NCBI GenBank assembly: GCA_000696115.1
Contig: JJOH01000019.1
Coordinates: 62,001 to 126,000, forward strand
DNA from: Streptomyces olindensis
Lineage (GTDB): Bacteria > Actinomycetota > Actinomycetes > Streptomycetales > Streptomycetaceae
DNA length: 64,000 nt
Direction: 5' to 3'
The notes beneath the pieces are model-generated. The model did no database searches, was not told the DNA's origin, and saw only the letters and a program-made list of their open reading frames with translations. A program made the translations under genes and the position numbers. This document shows positions 43,557 through 52,618 of this stretch, piece after piece (position 1 is the stretch's first letter; each line of letters opens with the position of its first letter).

Positions 43557-44378
43557 TCACGCGGGCGCTGTCCGGCGAGCCAGTTCGCAGGCGAAGTCGA
43601 CCGTTTCGGTGAGGCGGTCGTCGGCCGCATGGCGGCCGAGTTCGTCCCTGAGGGCGGCGTCGAACTCGGAGGCGTGATCGGCGAGCACGGAAGGCGGCAG
43701 GAACGAGGTGGACCGGATGTGGCCGGCGAGCTCGGGAATCGTCCAGTGATACTCGACGGAGAACTCGCGACGTCCGGCGGCGTCGAAGCCGGCTCGGGAC
43801 AGTACTTCGTGGTCTGGGTCCTGCTGCCGTGCTCGGTCCCAGCCGGGCGGGACGCGGCCGGACGCGCCGAGGGTGTTCTGCCAGGAGCGCAGCAGCCTGT
43901 CGAGGGCCTGCTGCCAGTCCCGGGGCCCGGCCCATGGCGAGGTCGACCAGCACAACGCGAGGCAACCGCCGGGCTTGAGCCAGGTGTAGGCGCGCCGGGC
44001 CACCAGGGAGCGGTTCAGCCGGTGAAAGGCATTGCCGATGACGATCAGCTCGAAGCCGCCCGGCCCGGCATCGAGGTCCTCGGCACGGGCGGTGACCGCT
44101 CGGACGTGGTCTGCACCGACGGCGTAGGCCTTGGCACGGACCACCTCGGTCATGCCAGGTTCGGCGTCCACGGCCCAGACATCCGTGAACCGGTCGCGCA
44201 GGGGGAAGGCGAGTTGGCCGGTGCCGCAGGCCAGATCCAGCAGGCGTCCGCGCCCGGAGGGGGCGGCTCGGCGTACGAGGTCGGCGATCATCGCGTCGGG
44301 GTAGGGCAGCCGAAACCGCTCGTAGTATCCGGCCGTCCCCTGATAGAGGTGGGGGTCGAATGTCACCTGATCGTCCAC
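43557..44378 (-). CDS. class I SAM-dependent methyltransferase
   Basis: 273 residues from ATG 44378. Motif I LLDLACGTGQLAFPL is at about 45-60, followed by an acidic VDAEPGM, a VTARAEDLD segment and the late LKPGGCLALCW motif. The N-terminal YERFRLPYPDAMI stretch is typical of UbiE/Coq5-like methyltransferases of unknown substrate. It stands between the UvrA relic and the serine hydrolase with no clear operon partner. Confidence 0.83.
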   Translation of the reverse strand: MDDQVTFDPHLYQGTAGYYERFRLPYPDAMIADLVRRAAPSGRGRLLDLACGTGQLAFPLRDRFTDVWAVDAEPGMTEVVRAKAYAVGADHVRAVTARAEDLDAGPGGFELIVIGNAFHRLNRSLVARRAYTWLKPGGCLALCWSTSPWAGPRDWQQALDRLLRSWQNTLGASGRVPPGWDRARQQDPDHEVLSRAGFDAAGRREFSVEYHWTIPELAGHIRSTSFLPPSVLADHASEFDAALRDELGRHAADDRLTETVDFACELARRTAPA

Positions 44379-44454
44379 GCGTTCACCATGCCATGCGGCC
44401 GCCCGGTCCAGGGGCCTGGCCGGAGGCCAGGGGCAGTGAGGCGGAACAGCCCTT

Positions 44455-45651
44455 CTACCCGGGCGCTGGGGCTTCGGTGGTCGGGGCGCGGGTGAGCTGG
44501 TCGGCGACCCGAGCGATCATCTGGGCCTCTTCGCCGTCGCGGGCGGTCGTCGGGTGGTACGCGAGGACGAAGCGGCGTCGCTGGTCACGGGTGGAGAACG
44601 CGGCGTTCTTGTAGCCGTACGTCTCGCCGGTCTTGCCCCAGAGGGTGACGCCGTTGACGGTGGCCTGCTGCAGGCCCGTGCTGTAGCGGGCCGGGGAGCC
44701 GTCCAGCATGCGCACGTCGTCCGGGGGCAGGGTGAACATCAGCCGGAGCAGCTCGGGTGGGAGCAACTCGCCGGAGAACAGCGCGGCAAGCATCCGGTCG
44801 AGGTCACCGGTGGTGGAGATCATGTCGCCCTCGCCCCGGCTGGACGACTGGTCATAGGCAGTGATGTCCCGCAGGCTGCCGTCGGCCATCGCCAGATAGC
44901 CGTGGACGTGCCGGCCACGGATGCGCCGGTCGTCGCCCGGCACGACGGTACGCGCCAGGCCCAGCGGTCGCAGGACGCGTGCGGCGACGGCCTCCCCGTA
45001 CGGGCGGCCGGTCACCTCGTCGACGACCAGTGCGGCCAGGACGTAGTTGATGCCGCGGTACTCCTGCCGGGTGCCCGGGGGGAACTTCAGCGGTCCGTGC
45101 GTCGCCGTCGCCACCCACTCCTGCGGCGTCCAGCGGTCGAAACGGTGTCGGAAGACCTCTTCCGGGGTGGCCGGGTCCGGGATGCCGACGTGGTCGGGCA
45201 GTCCGCTGGTGTGGTTCAGCAGGTGCCCCACAGTGACAGCCGCGAACCGGGTCGGCAGCAGCCCCGGCAGGACGCGCCGCACCGGCGTCTCCAGGCCGAC
45301 CCGGCCCTCCGCCACCAACTGCAGCACCACCGTGGCGACGAAGACCTTCGTGATGCTGCCGATCCGGACCTTGTCATGTGCCGTCACCGGACGCCGTGTC
45401 CGGATGTCGGCCACCCCCGACGTGCCCCACCAGCAGCCGGCCGTGCCGCCGACCAGCAGTTGGGCCGCGGTCGACGGCGGGTGCTCCAGGTCGTCGATCG
45501 CCGCCCGCAGGGCCCGGGGATCCAGCGGCGGGAGTGGATCGGTCAGGGCCCGGGCGCGGTGCATGGGAAGCCCTGCGGTGGCGCCCAGCGCGGCCGCCCC
45601 CGACAAGGCCACACTCACGAAGGATCTGCGTGACATGCGCGTTGAGGTCAT
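44455..45651 (-). CDS. Tat-exported serine hydrolase, class C beta-lactamase/DD-peptidase fold
   Basis: 398 residues from ATG 45651 (an alternative ATG is five codons on). The N-terminus holds a twin-arginine signal SRRSFVSVALSG with cleavage near ARA (about residue 36). The catalytic SxxK is SITK (in RIGSITKVF), the second element is Tyr in YRGINYVLA (YxN-like), and the third is the KTG-like KTGETYGY. This is the R61 DD-carboxypeptidase/class C beta-lactamase family. It should act outside the membrane on peptidoglycan peptides or esters. Confidence 0.85.
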   Translation of the reverse strand: MTSTRMSRRSFVSVALSGAAALGATAGLPMHRARALTDPLPPLDPRALRAAIDDLEHPPSTAAQLLVGGTAGCWWGTSGVADIRTRRPVTAHDKVRIGSITKVFVATVVLQLVAEGRVGLETPVRRVLPGLLPTRFAAVTVGHLLNHTSGLPDHVGIPDPATPEEVFRHRFDRWTPQEWVATATHGPLKFPPGTRQEYRGINYVLAALVVDEVTGRPYGEAVAARVLRPLGLARTVVPGDDRRIRGRHVHGYLAMADGSLRDITAYDQSSSRGEGDMISTTGDLDRMLAALFSGELLPPELLRLMFTLPPDDVRMLDGSPARYSTGLQQATVNGVTLWGKTGETYGYKNAAFSTRDQRRRFVLAYHPTTARDGEEAQMIARVADQLTRAPTTEAPAPG

Positions 45652-45761
45652 GCCCCTCACCCTGTCTGCAACACGCCCCGCGGGCATCGGGGTTGGCCCC
45701 GGAGTGATCCCCGATCGCACCCTGACTCCATGCTGCCGGGGGGTACGCGAGACCCGGGCAG

Positions 45762-46376
45762 TCAGGGCGCCACGGCGGCTTCCGCCCGGGCCAGGGCGAC
45801 CTCCAGGACGACCAGCAGCGCGTCGCGGACCGAGCCCGTGTTCCGTGCGTCGAAGACGATCAGCGGAACGTGCTCGGCGATGTCCAGTGCCCACCGCACT
45901 TCGTCGAGGTCGTGCTCGACCTCCCCGTCGAAGGCGTTGACGGCGACCGCGAAGGGGACGTCCTTGTGCTCGAAGTAGTCCACCGCCGCGTAGCAGTCGT
46001 CCAGTCGGCGGGTGTCCACGATCACCAGGCCGCCGAGGGCGCCCGCCATCAGGTCGTCCCACATGAAGCCGAACCGGTCCTGGCCCGGGGTACCGAACAG
46101 GTACAGCTTGAGCGTCGGGTCGATGGTGATGCAGCCGAAGTCCATGGCGACCGTGGTGGTGGTCTTGCCCGGAGTGTGCGTGAGATCGTCCACTCCTGCC
46201 GCGACCTCGGTGATCGCGGCCTCCGTGGTGAGCGGCCGAATCTCGGAGATCGAGCCCACGGTCGTGGTCTTGCCGACGCCGAAGCCGCCGGCGATGACCA
46301 GTTTGACCGGCGTCGGCGGCTGTTCAACTGGTGTCACGGAGTGTCCCCCGTGAGTCGGGGACGGCACGAAGACCAT
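45762..46376 (-). CDS. cvnD: conservon GTPase CvnD
   Basis: 204 residues from ATG 46376 (GAAGGG at eight bases), overlapping cvnC by 53 bases; an alternative GTG 46337 gives 191 residues and a shorter overlap. It has Walker A GGFGVGKTT, switch regions with TTTTVAMDFG, a GTPGQDRF G3 motif, and VNAFDGE as the NKxD-like G4. The fold is a small MglA/Rab-like GTPase. In S. coelicolor conservons CvnD works with a membrane kinase-like CvnA, a roadblock CvnB and DUF742 CvnC to control development and secondary metabolism. Confidence 0.88.
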   Translation of the reverse strand: MVFVPSPTHGGHSVTPVEQPPTPVKLVIAGGFGVGKTTTVGSISEIRPLTTEAAITEVAAGVDDLTHTPGKTTTTVAMDFGCITIDPTLKLYLFGTPGQDRFGFMWDDLMAGALGGLVIVDTRRLDDCYAAVDYFEHKDVPFAVAVNAFDGEVEHDLDEVRWALDIAEHVPLIVFDARNTGSVRDALLVVLEVALARAEAAVAP

Positions 46377-46767
46377 CGATAACCCTTCGCAGTACGGAGA
46401 GATCCTGGGCGGTCCCGGCGTTCGGCCGGTGGATCGCCAGATGCCCTGCGGCACGCAGGTCCTCGGCCAGCACGCGGACCACGTTGAGGTGCAGTCGCAG
46501 CCCGGCGGCCAGTTCGGCCACCGACTGCGGCCGCCGGCAGGCCGCGATGATGTCGCGATGTTCGAAGGTGAGCGAGTGCAGGACGGAGAGCCCCGCCGAG
46601 GTCGCCACGACCTGCGTTTCGACCGGGATCGGCAACGCCGCGCCGCCCCCCGACACCCGGCCCGCGGTCAGCAGGAACGGCCGGATCGCGGGGGCACGGC
46701 CGACGGCCGGATCCGGCGCGCCCCCGGCGTGCCCCGCTGCGTCGTGTGGTGGTCCGCCGACGGCCAT
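46324..46767 (-). CDS. cvnC: conservon protein CvnC (DUF742)
   Basis: 147 residues from ATG 46767, with AAAGGGA five bases upstream; GTG 46770 is possible. The DUF742 pattern is present: RPFLLTAGRV near the start, ALPIPVETQV, HRDIIAACRRPQSVAELAA and LHLNVVRVLAEDL. The last segment has winged-helix character. It follows cvnB after a gap of about 50 bases. Confidence 0.88.
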   Translation of the reverse strand: MAVGGPPHDAAGHAGGAPDPAVGRAPAIRPFLLTAGRVSGGGAALPIPVETQVVATSAGLSVLHSLTFEHRDIIAACRRPQSVAELAAGLRLHLNVVRVLAEDLRAAGHLAIHRPNAGTAQDLSVLRRVIDGLRAVPDSRGTLRDTS

Positions 46768-46816
46768 CACGATCCCTTTCCGAAGTACCTGTACCCGTGC
46801 CCCGGGCGGGGGACGG

Positions 46817-47293
46817 TCAGCCGGCCGGGGCCGCGCCGACACTGTTCTTCAGCTCCAGCACCAACTGGGGGGTGAGCGCGGCCCCGGCCCGGTTGGCGAA
46901 GAGGGTCATCTCGTAGGCGATGTTGCCGAGCTTCGCCTCCTTGGAGGTCACCACTCCCAGGACGGCACCGCAGCCGATGGCCGACACCAGCACGTGACCG
47001 CCCTCCAGATCGATGATGACCTTGTTGAGGCCGCCGAGCCCATAGTTGCCGGAGGCGCCCGCGGCGAGACTCGTCAGGCCGGACACGATCGCGGCGAGCC
47101 GCTCCGAGTCGGCGTGTTCCCGCAGTTGGGAGACGGCGATCAGCAGGCCGTCGGACGACACGGCGATCGCGTCGACCACTCCGGCGGTCTCCTGGGCGAA
47201 CCGGTCGAGGAGCCAGGTGAAGTCGGCTGCGGCGGCTCGCAGATCGGTGGGTTCCGGCCGCTCGGAACTGCTGTCAGCTGTCGACGTGGTCAC
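46817..47293 (-). CDS. cvnB: conservon roadblock/LC7 protein CvnB
   Basis: 158 residues from ATG 47293, overlapping the cvnA end by 20 bases. The roadblock domain spans about 22-140: FTWLLDRFAQETAGVVDAIAVSSDGLLIAVS, then ASGNYGLGGLNKVIIDLEGGHVLVSAIG and VTSKEAKLGNIAYEM. It lacks a Pro tail. As in other conservons it should act on CvnD. Confidence 0.9.
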   Translation of the reverse strand: MTTSTADSSSERPEPTDLRAAAADFTWLLDRFAQETAGVVDAIAVSSDGLLIAVSQLREHADSERLAAIVSGLTSLAAGASGNYGLGGLNKVIIDLEGGHVLVSAIGCGAVLGVVTSKEAKLGNIAYEMTLFANRAGAALTPQLVLELKNSVGAAPAG

Positions 47294-49817
47294 TGCCGGA
47301 CTCCTTCTGGGATTGCTGGTGGTGCGATGGTGCCGGTTCCGTCCGGGCGTGGGCGCTGTCCTGCTCCGCCCTGCGTACGGCTGCTTCGAACTCGTCGAGT
47401 TCCGAGCGGACGGCCTCGGCGTCGACGGGCTGCCGCACCGCCGGCGTCTCCCGGTCCGCCCGTGAAGTGGTCATGGCGAGCGTCGCGCCCCGCACCCGCC
47501 GCCGCAGCGGCCGTGCGTGTTCCGCGACAGGCTGTTCGCCGGATGCGGCGGTACGCTCCCGGGCGATGTCCGCCACGGTCCGTTCCGCGGTGGTCGATCC
47601 CGGGGTGGTCGATGCCGCGGCGGTGCGCGACGGGAGGCGCCGGGGAAGCGCGGCGGGCGACGCCGGGGCCGCCGAGCGAGCGGCGACGCCGGTGGCGGGG
47701 ACCGGTCCGCGCGGCGACGCGGGTGCGGCGGTCTCCTGCCCGGTCCTCACCGGGAGCGACGCCACGGCTCCGATCGGGCCCGCGTCCACGGGCTGCTCGG
47801 AGTTCCGGAGGTCCTCGGGGTCCTCGGTACTCGTGGTCAGCAGGAGCGAGGCGGGGATCCAGACGGTCGCGGTGACCCCGCCGCCCGGCGTACGGCTCAG
47901 CGACACGCGCACACCCCACCGCCGGGCGAGACTGCCGACCGCGAAGAGACCGAGCACCCTGGTCGGCACGAGGTCGAGCCGTTCCCGGCGCACGAGCCGG
48001 GCGTTCTCCTCGGCGAGGCGCTCCGCGCTCATGCCGAGGCCGTGGTCGATGACCTCGATCAGCGCCCCGCCGTCCTCGGTGACGTCGGTCCCGGGGCGGA
48101 CGGCCACTTCGACGGGGGTGTGGGAGGGCGAGAACGCGACCGCGTTCTCCAGCAGTTCGGCCAGCATCAGCGTCAGGTCACCGACGATGTCGGGCGCGAC
48201 GGTGACCTCCGTCTCGGGCCGCAGGGACACCCGCTGGTAGCCCTCGATCTGGCCGAGCGAGGCCCTGATGACGTTGGCCAGGGGGGTCGGCCGGGCCTCG
48301 ACGCCGGCCTCCCGGATGCCGGCGAGCAGCATCAGGCTGTCGGCGTTGCGCTGGAGGCGTACGGCGATGTGGTCGATGCTGTACAGCCGTTCGAGCAGCT
48401 CGGGGTCGGTCTCCTCGCGTTCGACGGCGTCGATCAGCATGAGCTGACGTGTCGTCAGGTTGCTCACGCGGCGGCCGACGTTGCCGAACATCTCGGCGAC
48501 GTTGCGTCGGCTGAGCACCTGCCGCTCCAGCAGCTGGGCGGCGGTGACCTGAACCTGGTTGAACGCCTCGGCCAGTTCGCCGATCTCGTCGCGGACCGGG
48601 ACCGGGATCGACCTCGGTCGCAGCGGGGTGCTGTCGGCGGACTCGTCGTCGGAGACCCGGGCGAGTTCCTCGCCCGCCACGTCGACCACCTCCTGGGCGG
48701 AGCGGGTCAGGGCCTCCAGGGGGCGTACGACCGAACGCCGGATCAGGACGCAGAAGGTCAGCCAGGCGGTGAAGCCGAGCAGGGTCAGCCCCAGCAGGTA
48801 GACGGCGTTCCGCAGGGCGTCCGCGGAGAGGGCGTCGGCCCGGGCGGCGGTCTGCTCGATCAGCGACCGGGTGATGCCGAGTCGGGCTTCGGACTGCCGG
48901 GCTCCGTCGGCGATCGCCTCGCGGAGCTGCGTCGGCGTCCGGCCCTGCAGGGCCCCGGGGTCGATCTGGAGCTCCGCGAACCGGGCTTCGACACCGTACT
49001 GTTCGGCGCTGCGCCGCATGCCGTCCATGCGCAGGACCTGCGCCGGTGTGGCGATGCGCTCGAACCGGTCCATCTGGTGGTCGTAGAGCTTCCGGGCGCC
49101 GACCGCCCGGCTGTACTCGGTGAGGGCGTTGGCGTCCCTGGTCTGGGCGGAGAACACGGCGCTCTCGAAGGCCGCGTGGGACGCGTCGGCACGCAGCACG
49201 GTGTCCAGGAGTGTCACGACCGAGGACGACGACGTGCCGGAGTAGCGCCCGAGGCCGATGCCGTCGATCAGGTAGTCGACCGCGGAGGCGTACGCGGGGT
49301 CGATGTTGGCGGCGGGGACATAGCCCCGTTCGAGCTTCTCGCGCAGGACGCCGAGGCCGCGTATGTAGTCGAGGGCCTGCGCTTCCTCGGGCGGCAGGCC
49401 GGCGGCGAACGCCGAACGCACGGCGGCGGCCTGCGCGTCGGTGGCCCGCTGGGCCCGACGGTAGTCGGTGGTCGGTGGCAGCGGGGCTCCGGGGCGGGCC
49501 GAGTCGTACTGCACGGAGAGCAGGAGCGCCTGCCGGTGCTCGGCCTGTACGTCGTTGATGAGCTTCGCGACCTGCTCACTGTCGCGCACCAGGTCCGCGA
49601 CCCGGCCCGCGTCCCGGGCCTGCCGCACCTGCCCGTAGGCGCCGACGCCGAGCAGTACGCCGACGACGGCGATGGGCGCGATCACCAGGACGTTGAGCTT
49701 GCGTCGGAAAGGCCACCGGTCGAGAGCCGTCGCCGCCTTGCGGTGAAACCGCGGAGTCCGGCGGGCATGCCTGGGCGGGTCCGGTGCGTGCGGCGGGTTC
49801 CCTGTGGTGGCGGACAC
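47274..49817 (-). CDS. cvnA: conservon sensor kinase-like protein CvnA
   Basis: 847 residues from GTG 49817, preceded by AAGGAGG at six bases; an earlier in-frame ATG 49985 would add 56 unconserved residues. It has two transmembrane helices (LNVLVIAPIAVVGVLLGVGAY and LRNAVYLLGLTLLGFTAWLTF), a nitrate/nitrite-sensor-like extracytoplasmic domain between them (about 85-340), a HAMP domain, then a HATPase_c domain (ELLENAVAFSPSHTP). There is no good phospho-accepting His box, typical of CvnA. The C-terminal 200 residues are Pro/Ala/Arg-rich. Confidence 0.88.
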   Translation of the reverse strand: MSATTGNPPHAPDPPRHARRTPRFHRKAATALDRWPFRRKLNVLVIAPIAVVGVLLGVGAYGQVRQARDAGRVADLVRDSEQVAKLINDVQAEHRQALLLSVQYDSARPGAPLPPTTDYRRAQRATDAQAAAVRSAFAAGLPPEEAQALDYIRGLGVLREKLERGYVPAANIDPAYASAVDYLIDGIGLGRYSGTSSSSVVTLLDTVLRADASHAAFESAVFSAQTRDANALTEYSRAVGARKLYDHQMDRFERIATPAQVLRMDGMRRSAEQYGVEARFAELQIDPGALQGRTPTQLREAIADGARQSEARLGITRSLIEQTAARADALSADALRNAVYLLGLTLLGFTAWLTFCVLIRRSVVRPLEALTRSAQEVVDVAGEELARVSDDESADSTPLRPRSIPVPVRDEIGELAEAFNQVQVTAAQLLERQVLSRRNVAEMFGNVGRRVSNLTTRQLMLIDAVEREETDPELLERLYSIDHIAVRLQRNADSLMLLAGIREAGVEARPTPLANVIRASLGQIEGYQRVSLRPETEVTVAPDIVGDLTLMLAELLENAVAFSPSHTPVEVAVRPGTDVTEDGGALIEVIDHGLGMSAERLAEENARLVRRERLDLVPTRVLGLFAVGSLARRWGVRVSLSRTPGGGVTATVWIPASLLLTTSTEDPEDLRNSEQPVDAGPIGAVASLPVRTGQETAAPASPRGPVPATGVAARSAAPASPAALPRRLPSRTAAASTTPGSTTAERTVADIARERTAASGEQPVAEHARPLRRRVRGATLAMTTSRADRETPAVRQPVDAEAVRSELDEFEAAVRRAEQDSAHARTEPAPSHHQQSQKESGSDHVDS

Positions 49818-49966
49818 CCGGGCCTCCTTCGACGTGGTGCTGAGCGCTGACGGGGACGCCGTGTTCACGGACCGCCGACCGGCCGGCACCCGACGTGACA
49901 CTTTCGCGGCCTTCATCGCTGACAGGAACGAAGAGATTGCGCCAGGTGTCTGGAACCAGCTGGGCG

Positions 49967-49995
49967 AGAGTATCGCCTTTACCATGACATGACAA
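49967..49995 (-). promoter_or_regulatory. promoter of the conservon
   Basis: Minus-strand TTGTCA (49990-49995) and TACTCT (49967-49972) are separated by 17 bp, close to the vegetative (HrdB-type) consensus. It lies in a notably AT-rich stretch 150 bases before the cvnA start. The rest of the 437-base gap to 50254 shows no gene I can support on either strand; open frames there are Arg/Pro-rich shadows. Confidence 0.55.
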
Positions 49996-50254
49996 AGTTT
50001 AGGTCATAAAGAATCCATGACGAAATGTTTGCGAAGTATCTCCCGAGTGCCATGCTTCGCGGACGGGCGCGCTGCGCGGCGAGTTCGGCGCGCATCCCGC
50101 ATCTGGCCACCGCCGGGCGTCATCGCCCGCCGGCCTCGCGGCTCTCTCTTCCCGTCGCCGGCCTGACCCTCGCGACAGCGGCGACGCGCGTCGCCGGCCC
50201 CACGCTCGGCTCCCCGCCCAGCCCCGCCCTCTCTCGCACCGTGTTGGAGACCTC

Positions 50255-51415
50255 GTGCACCCCACCCGCAAGGCGGCCGTGACGGCCACCGCTCTCCTGG
50301 CCTCGGCCACCATCGCCCTCACCACCGGCTGCGAGAGCGCCTCCACCACGGGCGGATCCGTCGCCGCGTCCCCCGGCGGCTCGTCCGGTCCCGGCTGCCC
50401 CTCCGCCCTCGCCGAGGCCAAGCGGGCCGTCAAGACGGCCGAGGACGTCAACGCCCCCTGGTCCGGGCCGACCAGCGGGCCCCGGGCCGTCCCCGGCAAG
50501 ACCATCGTCTACATCGCCCAGACCCTGACCAATCCCGGCGTGGCGGGCGTCGCCAAGGGCGTCCAGGAAGCCGCCGACGTCATCGACTGGCGCGTCCGCA
50601 CGCTCAACGGCCAGGGCACACCAGCCGGAATCAAGGCCGCCTTCACCGAAGCCCTGGCCCTCGAACCCGACGGCATCGTCATCGGCGGCTTCGATCCCGC
50701 CCTCACCGCCGCGCAGGTCGAGCAGGCGAACGCGGACGGCATCCCGCTGATCGGCTGGCACGCCGTCGCGGCTCCCGGCCCCAGCGAGAACCCGAAGCTG
50801 TTCAGCAACATCACCACCAGGGTCGAGGAGGTCGCGAAGATCAGCGCCGACTGGATCATCGCCCGGTCCAACGGTCGCGCGGGCGTCGTCCTGTTCACCG
50901 ACGCCTCGATCCCCTTCGCCAAGCGCAAGTCGGACCTGATCAAGCAGCGACTGGCCACCTGCTCCGGCGTCGAGCTGCTGAGCTACGAGAACGTCCCCAT
51001 TCCGCGGGCGGGCAGCCTCACCACCAAGAGGGTCTCCGCCCTGGCCTCCCGCTTCGGGGACAGATGGACCCATTCCGCGGCCATCAACGACCTGTACTTC
51101 GACCACGCGGCCCCCGCCCTGCGCGCCGCGGGCAGACAGGGCGACGGCGTCCCGTTCAACATCGGGGCCGGTGACGGCGACCCGTCGGCATTCCAGCGCA
51201 TCAACAGCAAGGAGTTCCAGGCCGCCACCGTGCCCGAACCGCTGTCCGAACAGGGCTGGCAGATCATCGACGAGTTCAACCGTTCCTTCGCCGGCAAGCC
51301 GGCCAGCGGATACGTCGCACCGGTCCACGTCACCACTGCCGCCACCAGCGGCGGCGCACTGTCCTGGGACTCCGAGGGCTACCGCGAGGCCTACCGCAGG
51401 ATCTGGGAGAGGTAG
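50255..51415 (+). CDS. orphan sugar-type periplasmic binding lipoprotein
   Basis: 386 residues from GTG 50255 (GGAG at seven bases). A lipoprotein signal ends in lipobox LTTGC (Cys about 26), followed by a Gly/Ser/Ala linker. The remainder resembles type I periplasmic binding proteins (Peripla_BP_4, RbsB-like): KTIVYIAQTLTNPGVAGVAKGVQEAAD, DGIVIGGFDPA, IPLIGWHA, and later FNIGAGDGDPSAFQ. No permease or ATPase gene is nearby. It may serve a distant transporter or act as a sensor; its gene is divergent from the conservon. Confidence 0.8.
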   Translation: MHPTRKAAVTATALLASATIALTTGCESASTTGGSVAASPGGSSGPGCPSALAEAKRAVKTAEDVNAPWSGPTSGPRAVPGKTIVYIAQTLTNPGVAGVAKGVQEAADVIDWRVRTLNGQGTPAGIKAAFTEALALEPDGIVIGGFDPALTAAQVEQANADGIPLIGWHAVAAPGPSENPKLFSNITTRVEEVAKISADWIIARSNGRAGVVLFTDASIPFAKRKSDLIKQRLATCSGVELLSYENVPIPRAGSLTTKRVSALASRFGDRWTHSAAINDLYFDHAAPALRAAGRQGDGVPFNIGAGDGDPSAFQRINSKEFQAATVPEPLSEQGWQIIDEFNRSFAGKPASGYVAPVHVTTAATSGGALSWDSEGYREAYRRIWER

Positions 51416-51477
51416 GCACGCCGCGTGCGGCGCTGTTGCGCAGTCCCGCGGACACCGGGGCGCCGGAGACGAGGGCC

Positions 51478-52527
51478 TCAGCGCCGGGCGGGGCGGGCGC
51501 AGCGCACGTGACCGGAGGTGATCGCGTCCCGGGGCAGGGACAGGCCGAAGGCGCGTTCCAGTCCGGCGAAGAACAGCGCGATGCCGTCCGTCCAGTCGGT
51601 GTGCTCCTCCGCCCGGCGGATGTGCGGGTTGAGGAAACCCAGGGGCGCGTTGGGGGCGAAGGGCGTCTCGCCCGGGGTGTACCAGATGAGCTCGTACATG
51701 TCCCGCCGCGTGTCGGCGCTGTCCTCGAGCGGGAAGGGGTTCTGGTACACCCCGTCCACGCTGTACCTGAAGTCGTAGATGGCCTTGGCCATGGTCGCGG
51801 TCAGCGTGATCTGCTGCCGGGGAGGCGGGTCGAGGCGGCGGGAGAAGGCGTTGTCGAAGTCGTGGTAGCCCAGCCAGGTCCACTCGCCGGCTTCGCCGAA
51901 GGCGAGCACGCGGAAGAGGTCGTCCGTGCCGTCGCGTGCGTCTCGCTCCCGCACCTGGTGCAGCAGCAGCCCGTCGGTGATGTCCTGGGCGTCGGCCCCG
52001 TAGGCGAGGGCGACCTCCTCGGGGGACGGGCCCTTGAGGAATTCGAGCACCGTGAAGGGGTCTTGCTCTCTCCATCCGCGGGCGATCCACGCCATGCCGT
52101 CGCCGACCGGGGGCTGGCGGGCGAGGAACTCCTCGAACGCGGCGGCCTGTTGCGGGTCCATGTAACCCTGGCGGCCGGTGCGCGCGTTGTTCTCCAGCCA
52201 CTCCAGCTCGTCGACGGACAGCAGCTCGGCCACGGTCACACGGTCCCGGGTGAACGTCATCCGCACCCCGCCGGTGTGCGCGTACCGCACGTACGGGCCC
52301 TGCTGCTCCGGCCAGGCCGGGCGCTCCCGCACGGTTCTCGGCCGGGGTCTGGGACCGCCGTGGACGCGCTGCGCGAAGTGCTCCAGCTCGGCCAGCTCGG
52401 CCCCGGGGAGAAGCACGCCCGCCGGTTCACCGCCGTCGGTGACACCGATCCGCTCACCGGTCTCCTCGACACGGCCGATCAGACGCCCGAAGTCTCCTAA
52501 GACTTCGCTCAGTTCGACGTTGTTCAT
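51478..52527 (-). CDS. Phd/YefM antitoxin-like domain fused to a long unknown region
   Basis: 349 residues from ATG 52527. Residues 1-55 look like a Phd/YefM antitoxin (SEVLGDFGRLIGRVEETGERIGVTDGGEPAGVLLP and a following helix). The remaining ~290 residues are globular, Trp/Tyr/Asp-rich, with no motif I recognise; a conserved-looking stretch is WLGYHDFDNAFSRRL and a later DWTDGIALFFAGLERAF. Stand-alone antitoxins are usually under 100 residues. No toxin (RelE or Fic type) gene is adjacent. The start has a weak ribosome-binding site, so it may be leaderless. Confidence 0.6.
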   Translation of the reverse strand: MNNVELSEVLGDFGRLIGRVEETGERIGVTDGGEPAGVLLPGAELAELEHFAQRVHGGPRPRPRTVRERPAWPEQQGPYVRYAHTGGVRMTFTRDRVTVAELLSVDELEWLENNARTGRQGYMDPQQAAAFEEFLARQPPVGDGMAWIARGWREQDPFTVLEFLKGPSPEEVALAYGADAQDITDGLLLHQVRERDARDGTDDLFRVLAFGEAGEWTWLGYHDFDNAFSRRLDPPPRQQITLTATMAKAIYDFRYSVDGVYQNPFPLEDSADTRRDMYELIWYTPGETPFAPNAPLGFLNPHIRRAEEHTDWTDGIALFFAGLERAFGLSLPRDAITSGHVRCARPARR

Positions 52528-52618
52528 GGTGTCGGACACTACCGGGCACGCTCCCCGACCGGACCCCGGCTCTTGCACCGCCGGACATCCGGCCGCGCCC
52601 GCGCAGCCGCCGGTCCCG

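Noticed and set aside
51419..51432. possible terminator after the orphan binding-protein gene
   Set aside because: Only a 6-bp stem with a two-base loop; too weak to report.
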